Positions 22,887-33,189 of a DNA stretch of 64,000 bases are shown here, piece by piece. The DNA comes from Cycas panzhihuaensis (lineage: Eukaryota > Cycadophyta): the NCBI GenBank assembly GCA_023213395.1, contig CM041465.1, positions 240,815,741 through 240,879,740 of the forward strand, in the 5' to 3' direction. Both the position numbers and the translations under genes were made by a program. The notes below the pieces were generated by a model. The model searched no databases and was not told where the DNA came from. It saw only the letters and a program-made list of their open reading frames with translations. Position 1 is the first letter of the stretch, and each line of letters starts with the position of its first letter.

Positions 22887-23560
22887 TTATGTTAGGATTT
22901 TAGGGATGAATGAAGAGGAGGGATGGACAAAGATACAATTGTGGTAGAGGAGGTGATTGTTAAAGGTTGACCAACCTTTATGGGTGAGGACTTTTTTTCT
23001 CCAATTAGGATAGTTTAGTTGGGTTTGATTTTCAACACATAGTTCATCAAGACAAAGTGGTTGGGGATTGTTGATGGCATAGAGGCTTAGGTTAGGAACA
23101 TTATAATCAAGGTGAAGACATGAAAGAGCATCTGCCACTGTATTGTCCTTATCTTTTTTATATGCTATTAAGAAGTCAAATACTTGTAATCAGTGAACCC
23201 ACTTAGCTTGTTCTTCAGACAAGACTAGCTGAGTCAATAATTTATCGAGGCTACGATGATCTGTGAGAATAGTGAACTTAGAGCCTAAGAGATATTGCTA
23301 CCATTTATCAATAGCGTGGAGAATAGCCTTCATCTCTTTCTGATATGTAGAGAGACGAAGCTCGTGATCTTTTAATTTTTGTCTTTTGAATGCAATGGGA
23401 TGAGAGTCTTGCATTAGGACTGTGCCTAAACCAAACCTTGAAGTATCGCATTCAAGTTGGAAGGGTTGGTTGAAATCAGGAGTAATGAGGACTGGAGTGG
23501 AGGTCATTACAACCTTGAGGTGAGAAAATGCATCATCTACTTCTAGAGACCATTAGAAGC
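22887..23560 (-). pseudogene. chromovirus RNase H and integrase connection
   Basis: RNase H is seen as TPVLITPDFNQPFQLECDTS and FGLGTVLMQDSHPIAFKRQK (23298-23507). The connection region is seen as MADALSCLHLDYNVP with NYPNWRKKVL and LLYHNCIFV (22887-23138). The usual ADALSR motif reads ADALSC. Between the two a stop and frame changes occur. Confidence 0.8.
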
Positions 23561-23579
23561 CTCTTTGCGAAGGAGGTTG

Positions 23580-24553
23580 GTTAATGGAGTGGCAAGAGTA
23601 GCATAATTATACACAAAGCGTCGATAAAAACTAGTGAGCCCAAGGAATGCTCATAGTTGGGTAAGAGTGGTAGGTGTAGGCCACATTGTGATGACTGATA
23701 TTTTATTAGGGTTTATGTATACCCCTTCTGACGATATGATGTGACCCAAATAATTGAGTTCTGATTGCCCAAACTCATACTTAGATAGTTTTGCATAGAG
23801 TTGGTGGTTTTGTAATATTTGGAGAATAATTTCTAGGTGTTGGATATGGTGATCTAAGTAGGCACTATAAATAAGAATGTCATTAAAGAAAACTATGACA
23901 AACTTTCAAAGGTAGGGACCAAAGATTTTATTCATGAGAGCTTGGAAGGTTTCTGGGGCATTGCAAAGGCCAAAGGGCATTGCACGAAACTCCAAATGGC
24001 TATGATGTGTGCGAAATGTTGTCTTATGGCAATCTTGTGGGGTAATTAGGATTTAGTAGTACCCAGATTGGAGGTATAACTTAGAAAAAATGGTTGTGTT
24101 ATGGATTTTGTCCAACATGTCATCTATGCGAGGGGTGGGAAACCTATTTTTAATGGTAATCTTATTTAATTCCCTATAGTTAATGCAAAGGTGAAAGGAG
24201 CCATCCTTCTTCCTAACTGAGACAATTGGGGCTGTATAAGGGCTTTTACTTGGTTAGATTATACCCATGTTGTGGAGCTCGTTTGTGAGTTTCTCAATTT
24301 CATTCTTTTGGAAGTATGAGTTACGGTAAGGTTGAAGGCTGATAGGGTCATGGTTAGCTTAGAGGTCAATTGTATGATAGAAACCATGGTTGGGAGGGGT
24401 AATGGCTGGCAGAGGGGAAAATACTTGTTCATATTGGGTAATGACATCCTGGATGCATGGATGAATTTGTGGTGTGATCTGAATATGATTGAGACAGACT
24501 ATATACCCTAGGTGATATTGAAGATGGCATTTCATACGTCTAGGAGAGACCAC
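23580..24553 (-). pseudogene. chromovirus reverse transcriptase
   Basis: The N-terminal approach reads YEQVFSPLPAITPPNHGFYH (within 24359-24553), and the central LRPNTVPY/IPT-like part follows in other frames. The catalytic box near 23868-23900 reads VIVFFNDILIYS, where the family has F-x-D-D: the first catalytic Asp is Asn, one transition away. The reading frame is broken by several shifts. This domain copies element RNA into DNA. Confidence 0.8.
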
Positions 24554-24847
24554 TTGGTTAGGAGGGCATTGTATTACAAAAATTTTATGATTTCAACCCA
24601 TGTGGTCTTTAAAGGCAATGAATGGATTTATAGGTGAGTTGTTCAGGCTATAGGTCCCTAGTGTTTGCAACCATTGAATCTCTAAGATAGCATCAGATCC
24701 TCCTATTCACAAGGCATAGAAATCTGACACCAAAAGGTATGAGCTAATTTGGACTTGGAGATTTTTAATAATACCTACACAATGGATTTTTTGGTACCCT
24801 AGTAGAGAATATGTGAAGCCAGTTTTTAGGACAATATATAGGTTGAG

Positions 24848-25160
24848 TTATCTGGCTATCGAAATATCGATGAAGTTAAGTGACGCACCACCGTTGATCA
24901 AGATAGATATTGGATTTTTATGGAGGATGTCTCTAACTCTTAGGGGTTTAGGGCAGGCAGAGGTGGTGATAGTAGATATAGATACTTCAGGGTGGGGGTA
25001 TGGTGTAGGTTCATCATGGGTTTCATCATCAAGCTCATGGTCAGAGTTAGAGTCAGAGGGATCATTAGGGGAAAGGGAGGGGTCGATGGAGAAAACCATA
25101 CACAGTGCTTTGCAAAAGTGACCATGTCTAGAAGTCCACTTTTCTACACATTGCATACAA
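24848..25160 (-). pseudogene. chromovirus Gag zinc-knuckle and protease
   Basis: A 102-codon minus-strand frame starts with CVEKWTSRHGHFCKALCMVF, the variant knuckle typical of chromoviruses, then a variable acidic linker (SDSNSDHELDDETHDE), then ISILINGGASLNFIDISIAR, the protease core. The catalytic D-S/T-G triad reads N-G-G, so protease is inactive. Confidence 0.75.
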
Positions 25161-25199
25161 AGGCTAGCTTCTAGCCAGTGTTGTGCTTTAACTTGAGAA

Positions 25200-26151
25200 A
25201 TTTGGACTCTTTTGGTGGATGTGTCATCATTCTGGCCATCAGTAGATGGGCAGGTATAATCATCATGTTAGGGCTGAGGATGTGTGAAGTCAACTTGAGG
25301 ATGAGAGGCATTATCAAATCGAGGTTGAGGTCATTGGAAGTCTGACTGTCAAGTGCATAAGGACCAAGAGTTATCCTGACAAATAATTGAGGGTCTACCA
25401 GCTGCAAACTCAACTTCTACTTCACGGGCCCACTTGAAAGCTTCCTTAAGGGAGTAGATTGCCATTATCTTTAATCTCATCTGAATACGGTCTTGGAGTC
25501 CTACCACATAAATGTTAATCATGGTTTGTTTGTCCAAGTTTTAGCTTTGTGGTGCGTGATTATATAAGGCTTGAAATTCATCCGTGTAAGCCTCTACAGT
25601 TGAGGTTTGCTTAAGCTGAGTGAGTTATGTGAAGAAAGACTGACTTTGTGTGTCTTCATATTGTTCAAAGAAATAACTAGTAAAGTGGGACCATGTTTGG
25701 TGAGAAAGATATTCTCACTTCCACCAGTTAAACCAATGGTGAGATTGACCATCTAAGTGGACGAAAGTGTATAAGAGTTGGTCCTCTTCTGACATCGGAT
25801 GAAGAGTGAAGTAGGATTCTAACTTGTTAATCCAGCTTCGAGTGCACTCTCTATTCACATCTGGATCAAAGGTAGGAATATTGATTTTATGGTGGAAAAA
25901 GCGTCATCTTGGTGGAGACCCTCCTATATTGCTTCCTTGCAAAGGGGGAGGTTGGTTGCCTATTATGTTAGAAGTTCCTATGCTTTGGGATTGAGGTGGC
26001 AACAATTGTTGAAGCTGACTGATAATCTCTTGCCTAGTGTTGTCCAGGTCAAATTTCATAGGCATGTCGTTGAGTCTATCATTAACCTCTATTTTGAGTT
26101 AGACAAGTTGTTGGTCAACTATGAAATTTTCTCTGTGTGGGTTTTTGCCAT
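25200..26151 (-). pseudogene. chromovirus gag
   Basis: The probable start codon is at 26151 (MAKTHTEK). The Gag core follows through shifts and stops: KINIPTFDPDVNRECTRSWI, YTFVHLDGQSHHWFNWW and EAYTDEFQALYNHAPQS, ending with DKQTMINIYVVGLQDRIQMR (25349-25537). These are the conserved parts of the Retrotrans_gag domain that forms the particle shell. At least three in-frame stops are visible. Confidence 0.75.
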
Positions 26152-26529
26152 TGGAGCTGAAGAAAGGGATTAAAGAAGCAGGAACAAGTAGAAAGAAAGG
26201 AAATAAACGAAGTGGGATAGAGCAAGAAAGAACAGGATATAAGAATAGAGAGTTATTATAGGGGGAAGAAGGGCAAATAAGGGGATGGGGGGTGTCTATA
26301 GCTTGTTGACCCCAAAATACATAAGCAAGATATTTAGCCCATTAGAAAGAGCACAAAAAACGCATCAAAATGGGGTGTATGAGTTTTAAGGTGAATTTAA
26401 AGTGGTGGGGCCCACCAGTGGCCCAAGTACAAAAAAGAGTGAAAATTTGGGGCATAAACTAACCTAGTACAAAATGACCCTTACGATATACTGATCAAAT
26501 TGAGGTATATGAGTTATAAGTAGAATTTC

Positions 26530-26700
26530 TTTTTTTCCTTTTTGCACCGTGAGTAGTGGCTAAGTGGAGTTTTTTTTTAAATTTATTTTTTACTTTTCCT
26601 TTTTTTTTTTCTTTTCTTTTTCTTTGTCTTTCTTTCTTTTCTTTTTCTTTTCTGTTTTTCTCTCTCTCTCTCTTTTTTCTTGGTCTTAGAAACTTGACTG
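26530..26700. repeat. Pyrimidine-rich tract in the chromovirus leader
   Basis: About 130 bp of T and CT runs, including CTCTCTCTCTCTC near 26660. It is purine-rich on the sense strand and sits between PBS and gag, as does the tract at 13449-13540 in the related element. Confidence 0.85.
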
Positions 26701-27467
26701 TTTTGATAAGTTTTGAATTAAGACTATGGCAGGGGAAGTAGGGTGGGAATGATCAGATGTGTCCTACCCATTGAAAAGTGAGGTGTGCTTGGTCTTATAG
26801 GCCTGCCAATAAACTTTTGATGCAGAAGTTCAAGGTAGGTAACTTCGTGGTATTAACCGCTAACCATTGCACTACAAGACTTCAATGACCGATAGTTTAC
26901 CTGTACTAGGGAGGGTTTTGGGATCCTAAAGGGGTCCTCCTATATACCCAAAGGTACATGGAGGCACACTTTCATAGCCAAGTTCTGTCTAGGGCTTGGT
27001 TCAGGAGTGTTATCTCTAGTCCTTCACGTAAGGGGCAAAAAAGCCATGATGCGCTTAGCTAGAATGACAGATCCTTGTGATATTTAAAGACCCCTAGCAC
27101 AGGGTCTCTACCTACTACTTGGGTAGCTGCCCAATAGTGTTATCTACCTGGGAAGGAGAGGTGGGAGGGGAAACAAAGGGTAGCTGCCCAATGGTGTTAT
27201 CTACCCTTGGAATATAACTCAATGCAGAAAAAGAAAGCTAGAAACTGAATTGAAAGCAAAAGAAATAAATTGCTTGTGCTACCTCAAGGAAGAAATTCCC
27301 CCTCACTTCACGACCTCTAATTTTTTCTGCTATCATTCCTCAATCTCCTCAGAGAGAGTACTGAGTGAAGGTCTTTCCTTAATCTCTACCTAGGCAGAGA
27401 GAGTACTCAATCATATAGGGAAAAAAAAAATTCACTTTTTCAAGTAGCTTCCCACGATTGCGAATGC

Positions 27468-27480
27468 GGCTCTGATACCA
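27468..27480 (-). other. primer-binding site of the chromovirus
   Basis: On the minus strand TGGTATCAGAGCC, a perfect tRNA-iMet-type site, lies two bases inside the 5' LTR. Confidence 0.95.
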
Positions 27481-27482
27481 CT

Positions 27483-27827
27483 TGGGCTATTCCTTCTCAG
27501 AAATCTGGACTTGTAGGTGCGAAAATTAGCAGAAAATGAAGCCAAAATAACACAAGTGTGCAAGCAGATCATAGATAGTAAATCACCAAAATGAGTACCG
27601 AAGTACTTTCTCTTTCAAGATATAATACTCAACAACATTATAAGTGATTTAACCCTTTAAATACAAAGTAAGGGTCTTCATCCTTATGATTCTATTGGTG
27701 GCCCTAGTGGCCTTACATCTTATTAGATGACTTAGTGGTCCATACACACATCTTAATAAACACCTTAATCCTTACTTGCTGGTGGCTCCCGCTCGCTAAT
27801 GTTAAGGAAAGGTAGGGTTATGTAACA
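27483..27827 (-). repeat. 5' LTR of the chromovirus
   Basis: 345 bp, partner of 21275-21619, plus-strand ends TGGGCTATTCC and GGTTATGTAACA. In an active copy it would carry the promoter. Confidence 0.92.
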
Positions 27828-27832
27828 TCTTC

Positions 27833-29244
27833 CTATTCTCTAGCATCACCAACTGATAGGTCTTGTAATATTGGTTGGGGAAGTTGTAATTTCAGGGAGA
27901 AGGTAATCTCTTGAGAAATATTCTCCAGTTATGGACTAAAGTTTTCCATTTAGGCCAACAACCATCACTAATCTACTTTTGGATTTTGCATTCAATTTTA
28001 GATGAGAACTCCATAGTATCAAATGCAAAAGAATTCAAATTGATACAGGATTATGATATGTGCCCAAGGATTTCATATAGATGCGTCCTGTATTATGAAG
28101 CTAGAGAGGGATGACTTGGCTGTTATTATGTAGCCCAACCTCTCCACACACTATATGCTTTGATGAGATGAGATGAGAGATGGTATGTATAAAATAACAG
28201 AGTGCTTAGTAAAGCAATGCCCACCTCACCTTAGGTCAGATAAAAGCAAAACCAAAAAAATTAACACACAAATCATCACCAACTCACTTCTATTTATGTT
28301 TATGGACACTGCCATGACATTACTTATAGAACCTCAACATGTGGTCACATTGAACACCTCCCTGCCACTCGCCACCCCCTAGATAACTCTCTTCTTTTGA
28401 GGAAAAACATATGTATTTTTTGCACTATGTTGTCCACCAATAAAAGTTCCTTTTAAAAACATATTTATTATCTATGGTAGCTTGTCCATCAACTAGAGTT
28501 TCACTAAAAGGGTATTGTCTTCCTTTTTCTCTAGTCTTCTTTTGAAAATTTCCTTAATATTTTTGTTACAAGGAAAATTTTCATAATATTCTTATTCAAA
28601 TTATTTAGAGAATTCTTGTTTTTCTTTATATTCATGTTCTTATTCTTAAAGAAAAGGTCCATTTTTCAACAAATAGTTAAACAATTCTTATGTCAAGAAT
28701 GTTGACAATTTTATTTTTATATCCTTGCAATTTGCCTTTACAATTTTTAGTGTTTGGATAAGAGATACCTATATTAGGTTGTAGAACACTTTAATACCTT
28801 CAAAATGGTACGTAGAAGTCCAAAAATATTAAAGACAAAAGTGATGTCTGATTCAAGTAGTTGATATAATTTACAATTATCACAATGGGATGTGTAACTT
28901 TCATAATAGGACATGCAACTTTCATAATCATAACAAAACATTACAATTTTTATAATATGACATTGCGACTTTTATAATGGGATATTATAATTTTATAACA
29001 AGATATAATCTTATTACAAAAACCATAATAAGATGAGATGCTTTATTCTAAAAATTAAAATGGGATAAGCCCTACTTCATCAACAAATTGTAATAGCACT
29101 CCCATATGTATTTATTCTATCTTTTAATAACTTTTATGATTTTTTTACAAAGAAACTTTATAGAAGGGGAATATGAAGTTAATATCTAACTTCCCACTCC
29201 CCCTTAAGTAAAAAACCATGTAGTATTAACATCTAGTTTTTAGG
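27833..29244 (-). pseudogene. Copy C of the host gene segment: first exon remnant and upstream region
   Basis: 27833-28225 aligns with the first exon of copies A and B (shared TTGTAATATTGGTTGGGGAAG, CAAATGCAAAAGAATTCAAATT, TAGTAAAGCAATGCCCACCTC or near matches), and a further 30-40 bp lie beyond the chromovirus at about 21230-21269. It has stops and small deletions, so it does not encode the 87-residue peptide. 28226-29244 aligns with the copy A upstream region (10760-11690), including a single leader block. The exon lacks its splice-donor end. It lies inside the old LTR element in the same orientation. Confidence 0.75.
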
Positions 29245-29711
29245 TGTGAGGATGTAACATTTATACTTCATTAAATTAGTTAGTATATTTGTAAAGAGTT
29301 TGTTTTATATTTAGGTGGAGCATGTCTTTCTCAATTATTCTTTATACAATAATAAATTAGAGGATTGAAAAAACACAAGCTAATAACTTAGATTATTCAC
29401 TTTAGCAAAATAAGTGAATTGAATATTAAAACAAGCACAAATTTGAACACCAAATGGGTACCAAAATGTATGAACAGCACAATCTCTAGATATTATTGCA
29501 ATATAATAAACCATATATATTTTAGAGTCTTTAAATAGGCAATGATGATCACTTTGTATAGAATCTTATTAGTGAGAGAAGCAATCTTCAATCCTATTAG
29601 TGGGACTAAATAGGCTATGCACAAAAGTTAATGGCCAACATTGATAATCTAGTTACTTAGTTACATGTACTTATAGTTAAGCTTTATGGTTTAGTATATA
29701 ATTATTTAATA
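29245..29711 (-). repeat. 5' LTR of the old element
   Basis: 467 bp from TGTGAGGATGTAACATTTAT to ATTATTTAATA, partner of 20315-20778. It starts immediately after copy C, which ends at CATCTAGTTTTTAGG where copies A and B continue differently. Confidence 0.75.
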
Positions 29712-29716
29712 TTAAG

Positions 29717-32504
29717 ATAGAAGATACTTGTTTATTTCTTCTAAGACCTTGATTAATGTATTTTTATATTATTTGTTATTTGGGGAAATTGTTGTAATAG
29801 AAGGATCACTGAAAATTAAAAAAATTATAACTTATTTGAAATACTATATTTTGTTATCTAAGCCATATTTTATAAAGAATAAGTCTACCAACTTGAAGAG
29901 GATACCTCTAACTTTAAAATAAGTGATGGAAGTCCTAAAGAAAATACTAGATGAGAAAGATGTATAAGTTGAAAGTTACAAGGATTTTCTTTCATCTTAT
30001 AATGATAAAAAAGGGAATGATAAGACTTGAGTATGAGAAGCATACATTTGATTATAGATTATTTTGATACCTTGGAAATGAGATGTGAAATTTCCTAAAT
30101 TAACACCAAATAAGAAAGTTATTTCAATTTAAAGTTGTAGGGTTTGAACCTCATTAGTTACAAATTTAAGAAAACTCATTAAGGTGATAGATTTGAAGAG
30201 ATAAAATATTATCAAAAATTATTTTTTAGCCTTAGATAATTATTCCATGATGAAAAGCATATCAAGAGATTTCCAACAAGTGGTAGAACTCTAAAATCAA
30301 ACCTTATATGAGAAAGTTATGGTCATTTGTAGTTGGTCTCTTTCAAGTTAAGATCTTCATGTTAAGAATTTTTATATTGATATTTTATTAGTTAAACTAA
30401 CTTTATGACTATATCAACCTCATTATGAGGAATAAAGCCTCTTAGTAAAAATAACACTTCATTAGAGTAACTATAACTCTCTCAATACTTGGACATTTTC
30501 TATATTTACCAATTGTTTCAAAGATCTCTATAAGAGCTATATATTTATGTAAAGAGATTTTATGTCCAAAAGATTTTAAGGTGATATTTTTACTATTTAT
30601 TAATAAATGCACTTTGTTAAGTGAAAAATTACACCTAAATAACTTTCTTCATTTTTGGTAATATCTCATTTATTTAAAGATAAATTTTGACAATTCTAGT
30701 TATGTTGAAATCCTTATTTAATGATATTCATCTTTATATAAAGAAGTCTAATTATAAAGACCTGTAAGATGTATCTGTTATCCCAGAATTTCAAAAAGTA
30801 TGGTATGCTAGCATAAAATACAATCAATAGACCTTTATAATTTCACTCATAACTTTCTTGTACATTGATAGAATTGTGTCAAATCATTCTTATTAAATTC
30901 ATATTGGAGTAGTCTAATTACTTAGATAGATGTGGGTACACTAAGAGGATCTCTATGTGAAGATATTTTTATTAGATGGATGTGAAGATAGTAGATGTTA
31001 CTCTAATAATAATAACCACATGCAATGTTATAGCTATTATAGTACAAATTATTCCAAAGAGACTTAATGGCTTTAATAACAAGGCCCCCACACCCTCTAA
31101 GAAGAAAATGAATTTAGACAATGGAGTGAGGGAACATCTTTGGATTTTAGGACAAAAAAAAATGAAAACAAGCAAGGAGTAGTATAGGTTTTAAGAAGTG
31201 GAGAAGTTGGATAAAAGTTGGGGCACGATAAGAGAGATTCTAAAGGCCTTAGGCTTGGATTTTGAGTTTAACTTTTTGAGACATGATGAAAGAGAGGTAT
31301 TTAGAACTAATGTCAATATTTTTATAAATTATCCATGGCTAAATCTAAAGATATATTAACCCATATAGAGAAAATCCCACTCTCTATTTGGTAAGAATTT
31401 ATTTAGATAGAGTTTAAATTTCTTTAAGAAATTGGCTACAAAGTTCAGGAAAAGGGTAAGACAAATTGCCTTAAGTCATGTTTTAAACTTTGAATTCTAT
31501 TTATCTACCTCAAGTGTGAGTCCCCTAATTGAGATTTCAATTCTAGAGGATATTATCTAGAAGTGATTTCCTCTCTTGGTGGCTATCACCATCATGTGTA
31601 AGAGACTTGATTAGTTGATATTGTGAATATGTATGTAAGTTATTGGCCCAATCTCATTAGACTATTTTAGTGGTGATAAATTATAGCTTTAAGGTTGGAT
31701 TGAGAGAGTCCTCTATGCTCTAGTTTTATTTATATAAAGGAATTTATGTTAAGTGAGACTCTTTTCCTTTAACGGTTAAGTGAGTATCCTGTGTACTTTG
31801 ATAGAAACTTATGTTGAGTGAGATTTATTTCCTATGAGAGTTGAGTAAGTGCCTTTGAGGGTTGAGCAAGTCCACTCTTTGTTCATTGATTTGGTGGATG
31901 GTATGGAACACACATGTTATACAATAAGGTAGTCCAATGATAAACCATCTATGGTATGGTATTTCCTTATTATATCTTAAAGAAGGCTGTGTAAAATGTA
32001 GAAGAATAAAATATTGAAATAGTGACTATTTATAGAATTAATACTCCAAAGAAGTCTTTTGTGAAGAGGAAAGTTTGAGGATTATTTAAATAGTAACACA
32101 CCAATACTTCAACATTCATATCGTGTGCTCTAACTTGGGAGTAACTTTTCTCATAGGATTTTAAAAGGTTGGGTAGCGAATCCATTTAAGAAATTTAGTT
32201 TAATTTTTTGCTATATCATAATATTTATAATTTATTTTATTGGTGAATGCATTACTTTGATTTCTTATGTTTTTGCATTGATATTATCAATAAAAGAATT
32301 CTAGTTAAAAGAATGAATCACCCTTATTTGCTTAGATTTACCATATCTATTAAACAAATGTATCCTACTATACAAGTGCTACTTTAATTAGCCTTTATAA
32401 ATTCAAGTCTAGATAATTGGTATTAGCCTTATTGGGAAACTCTAATGAGTTTCATTAAGATAGAGTCATGAGTGCCTTTGGGTAGGGTTAGGAACCCTAA
32501 CAGG
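29717..32504. other. AT-rich non-coding stretch; right end is a gypsy 5' LTR
   Basis: I see no reliable gene. Around 29930-30060 a plus-strand translation (ESYKDFLSSYNDKK) weakly recalls the gypsy pre-RT region; I do not call it. A recurring theme of about 40 bases (AGAAAGTTATGGTCATTT-like) occurs near 30100, 30320 and 30640. The final part, ending CCCTAACA at 32502, must be the 5' LTR of the gypsy element that follows, but its start could not be found because no partner LTR is visible. Confidence 0.45.
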
Positions 32505-32519
32505 TGGTATTAGAGCTTT
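32505..32519 (+). other. primer-binding site of the interrupted gypsy element
   Basis: TGGTATTAGAGCTTT, tRNA-iMet type with one change, two bases after an LTR end CCCTAACA. Confidence 0.8.
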
Positions 32520-32673
32520 AAGGTTAAATCATACATACTTAGTAGAGAATTTAACAAAGTGCCTAGTTTGAAGCTTATAAAACTAGTTGAGAACTTAACA
32601 AATCTCTAAGGTTGACCTTAAGAGCTTCAATAAAAATTTATCAAGTCTTCTAAAAATCTCATATAGGTGGATT

Positions 32674-33189
32674 AAGAATCATGATGAGAAGTGAATGAAT
32701 ATCGTATAAGGATGATATGTAAATAGCTCAAGAGGGTTAAAGAGACATTGAATTTAAAAAAATAGACATGAAAGAGTTTACAAGACATAGAGGGAATTCA
32801 TAGACTAACATATGAATGGAATTAATGGAGATTATCCATAGCCTAAAAGGGCAGTTGAAAAACTACAAAGAGGATCATAAAAGAATTATAAAGAACCATG
32901 AAATAATATTCCACAATATCTAACAAACTATTAAGAAAGAGAAGCTTGAAAGCATTCAAAATACCAAGAGCAATAAAAGAAGAAATATATCCCAAGAACC
33001 AACAACTCATAAATATTCAAGTAAAAGAATTAAAAGAAGGACTCAAGATCATAATGAAGAGCATTATTATACTAGTATTAGATCTTCTAATTAAACTCCA
33101 AAGCCAAGATGAGAAGAATGTAGAGATAAGATAAGTACACTCTAGTTTAAAATAAGAAAGGTAAGGCCACTTAGGTTCAATGGAGAAAT
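32674..33189 (+). pseudogene. gag N-terminal part of the interrupted gypsy element
   Basis: The sequence is broken by stops but is Lys/Glu-rich and helical-looking; the longest open piece includes IYPKNQQLINIQVKELKEGL. It runs into RKVRPLRFNGEI at 33189, the start of the Gag core, and is then cut by the insert. The core resumes after 40634. Confidence 0.6.
33112..33189 (+). repeat. Left copy of a perfect 78-bp direct repeat flanking a 7.4-kb insert
   Basis: It begins AGAAGAATGTAGAGATAAG and ends TTCAATGGAGAAAT, and is identical over 78 bases to 40557-40634. Both copies are gag sequence of the interrupted gypsy element. Beyond the repeat the left side reads TTCATGTGAAGTGAAG and the right CAAGAGTGAAGGTGAAG, which may be weakly related. 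Confidence 0.95.

Larger units (their letters stand above)
21270..27832 (-). mobile_element. Full-length Ty3/gypsy chromovirus (inactive), with TCTTC target duplications
   Basis: Complete structure on the minus strand: 5' LTR 27827-27483, PBS 27480-27468, leader, gag, protease, RT, RNase H, integrase, chromodomain, PPT, 3' LTR 21619-21275. TCTTC occurs at 21270-21274 and 27828-27832. Removing the element re-joins the first-exon homology of copy C, which confirms the insertion site. My hand alignment of the 345-bp LTRs gives about 27 differences, nearly all transitions, so the insertion is old. Stops and frameshifts in every domain make it non-autonomous. Confidence 0.92.
20315..29711 (-). mobile_element. 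Old minus-strand gypsy-derived LTR element that encloses gene copy C and a nested chromovirus
   Basis: Two similar LTRs, 20315-20778 and 29245-29711, bracket this span. The flanking five bases are CTAAG (20310-20314) and TTAAG (29712-29716), one mismatch apart, consistent with an aged target duplication. Minus-strand order from the right: 5' LTR, copy C of the host gene segment (29244-27833, then 21269 to about 21230), a gypsy pol 3' fragment (about 21225-20791), PPT, 3' LTR. I could not find a PBS next to the right LTR; the host segment starts straight at the LTR. A full-length chromovirus later inserted into copy C. Confidence 0.65.

Noticed and set aside
26556-26741. Phe/Leu-rich 61-codon ORF that looks like a membrane protein
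   Set aside because: It is the translation of the T/CT tract in the chromovirus leader.
29930-30060. Possible gypsy pre-RT fragment (ESYKDFLSSYNDKK)
   Set aside because: The match is short, needs several stops to be ignored, and no neighbouring pol block supports it.
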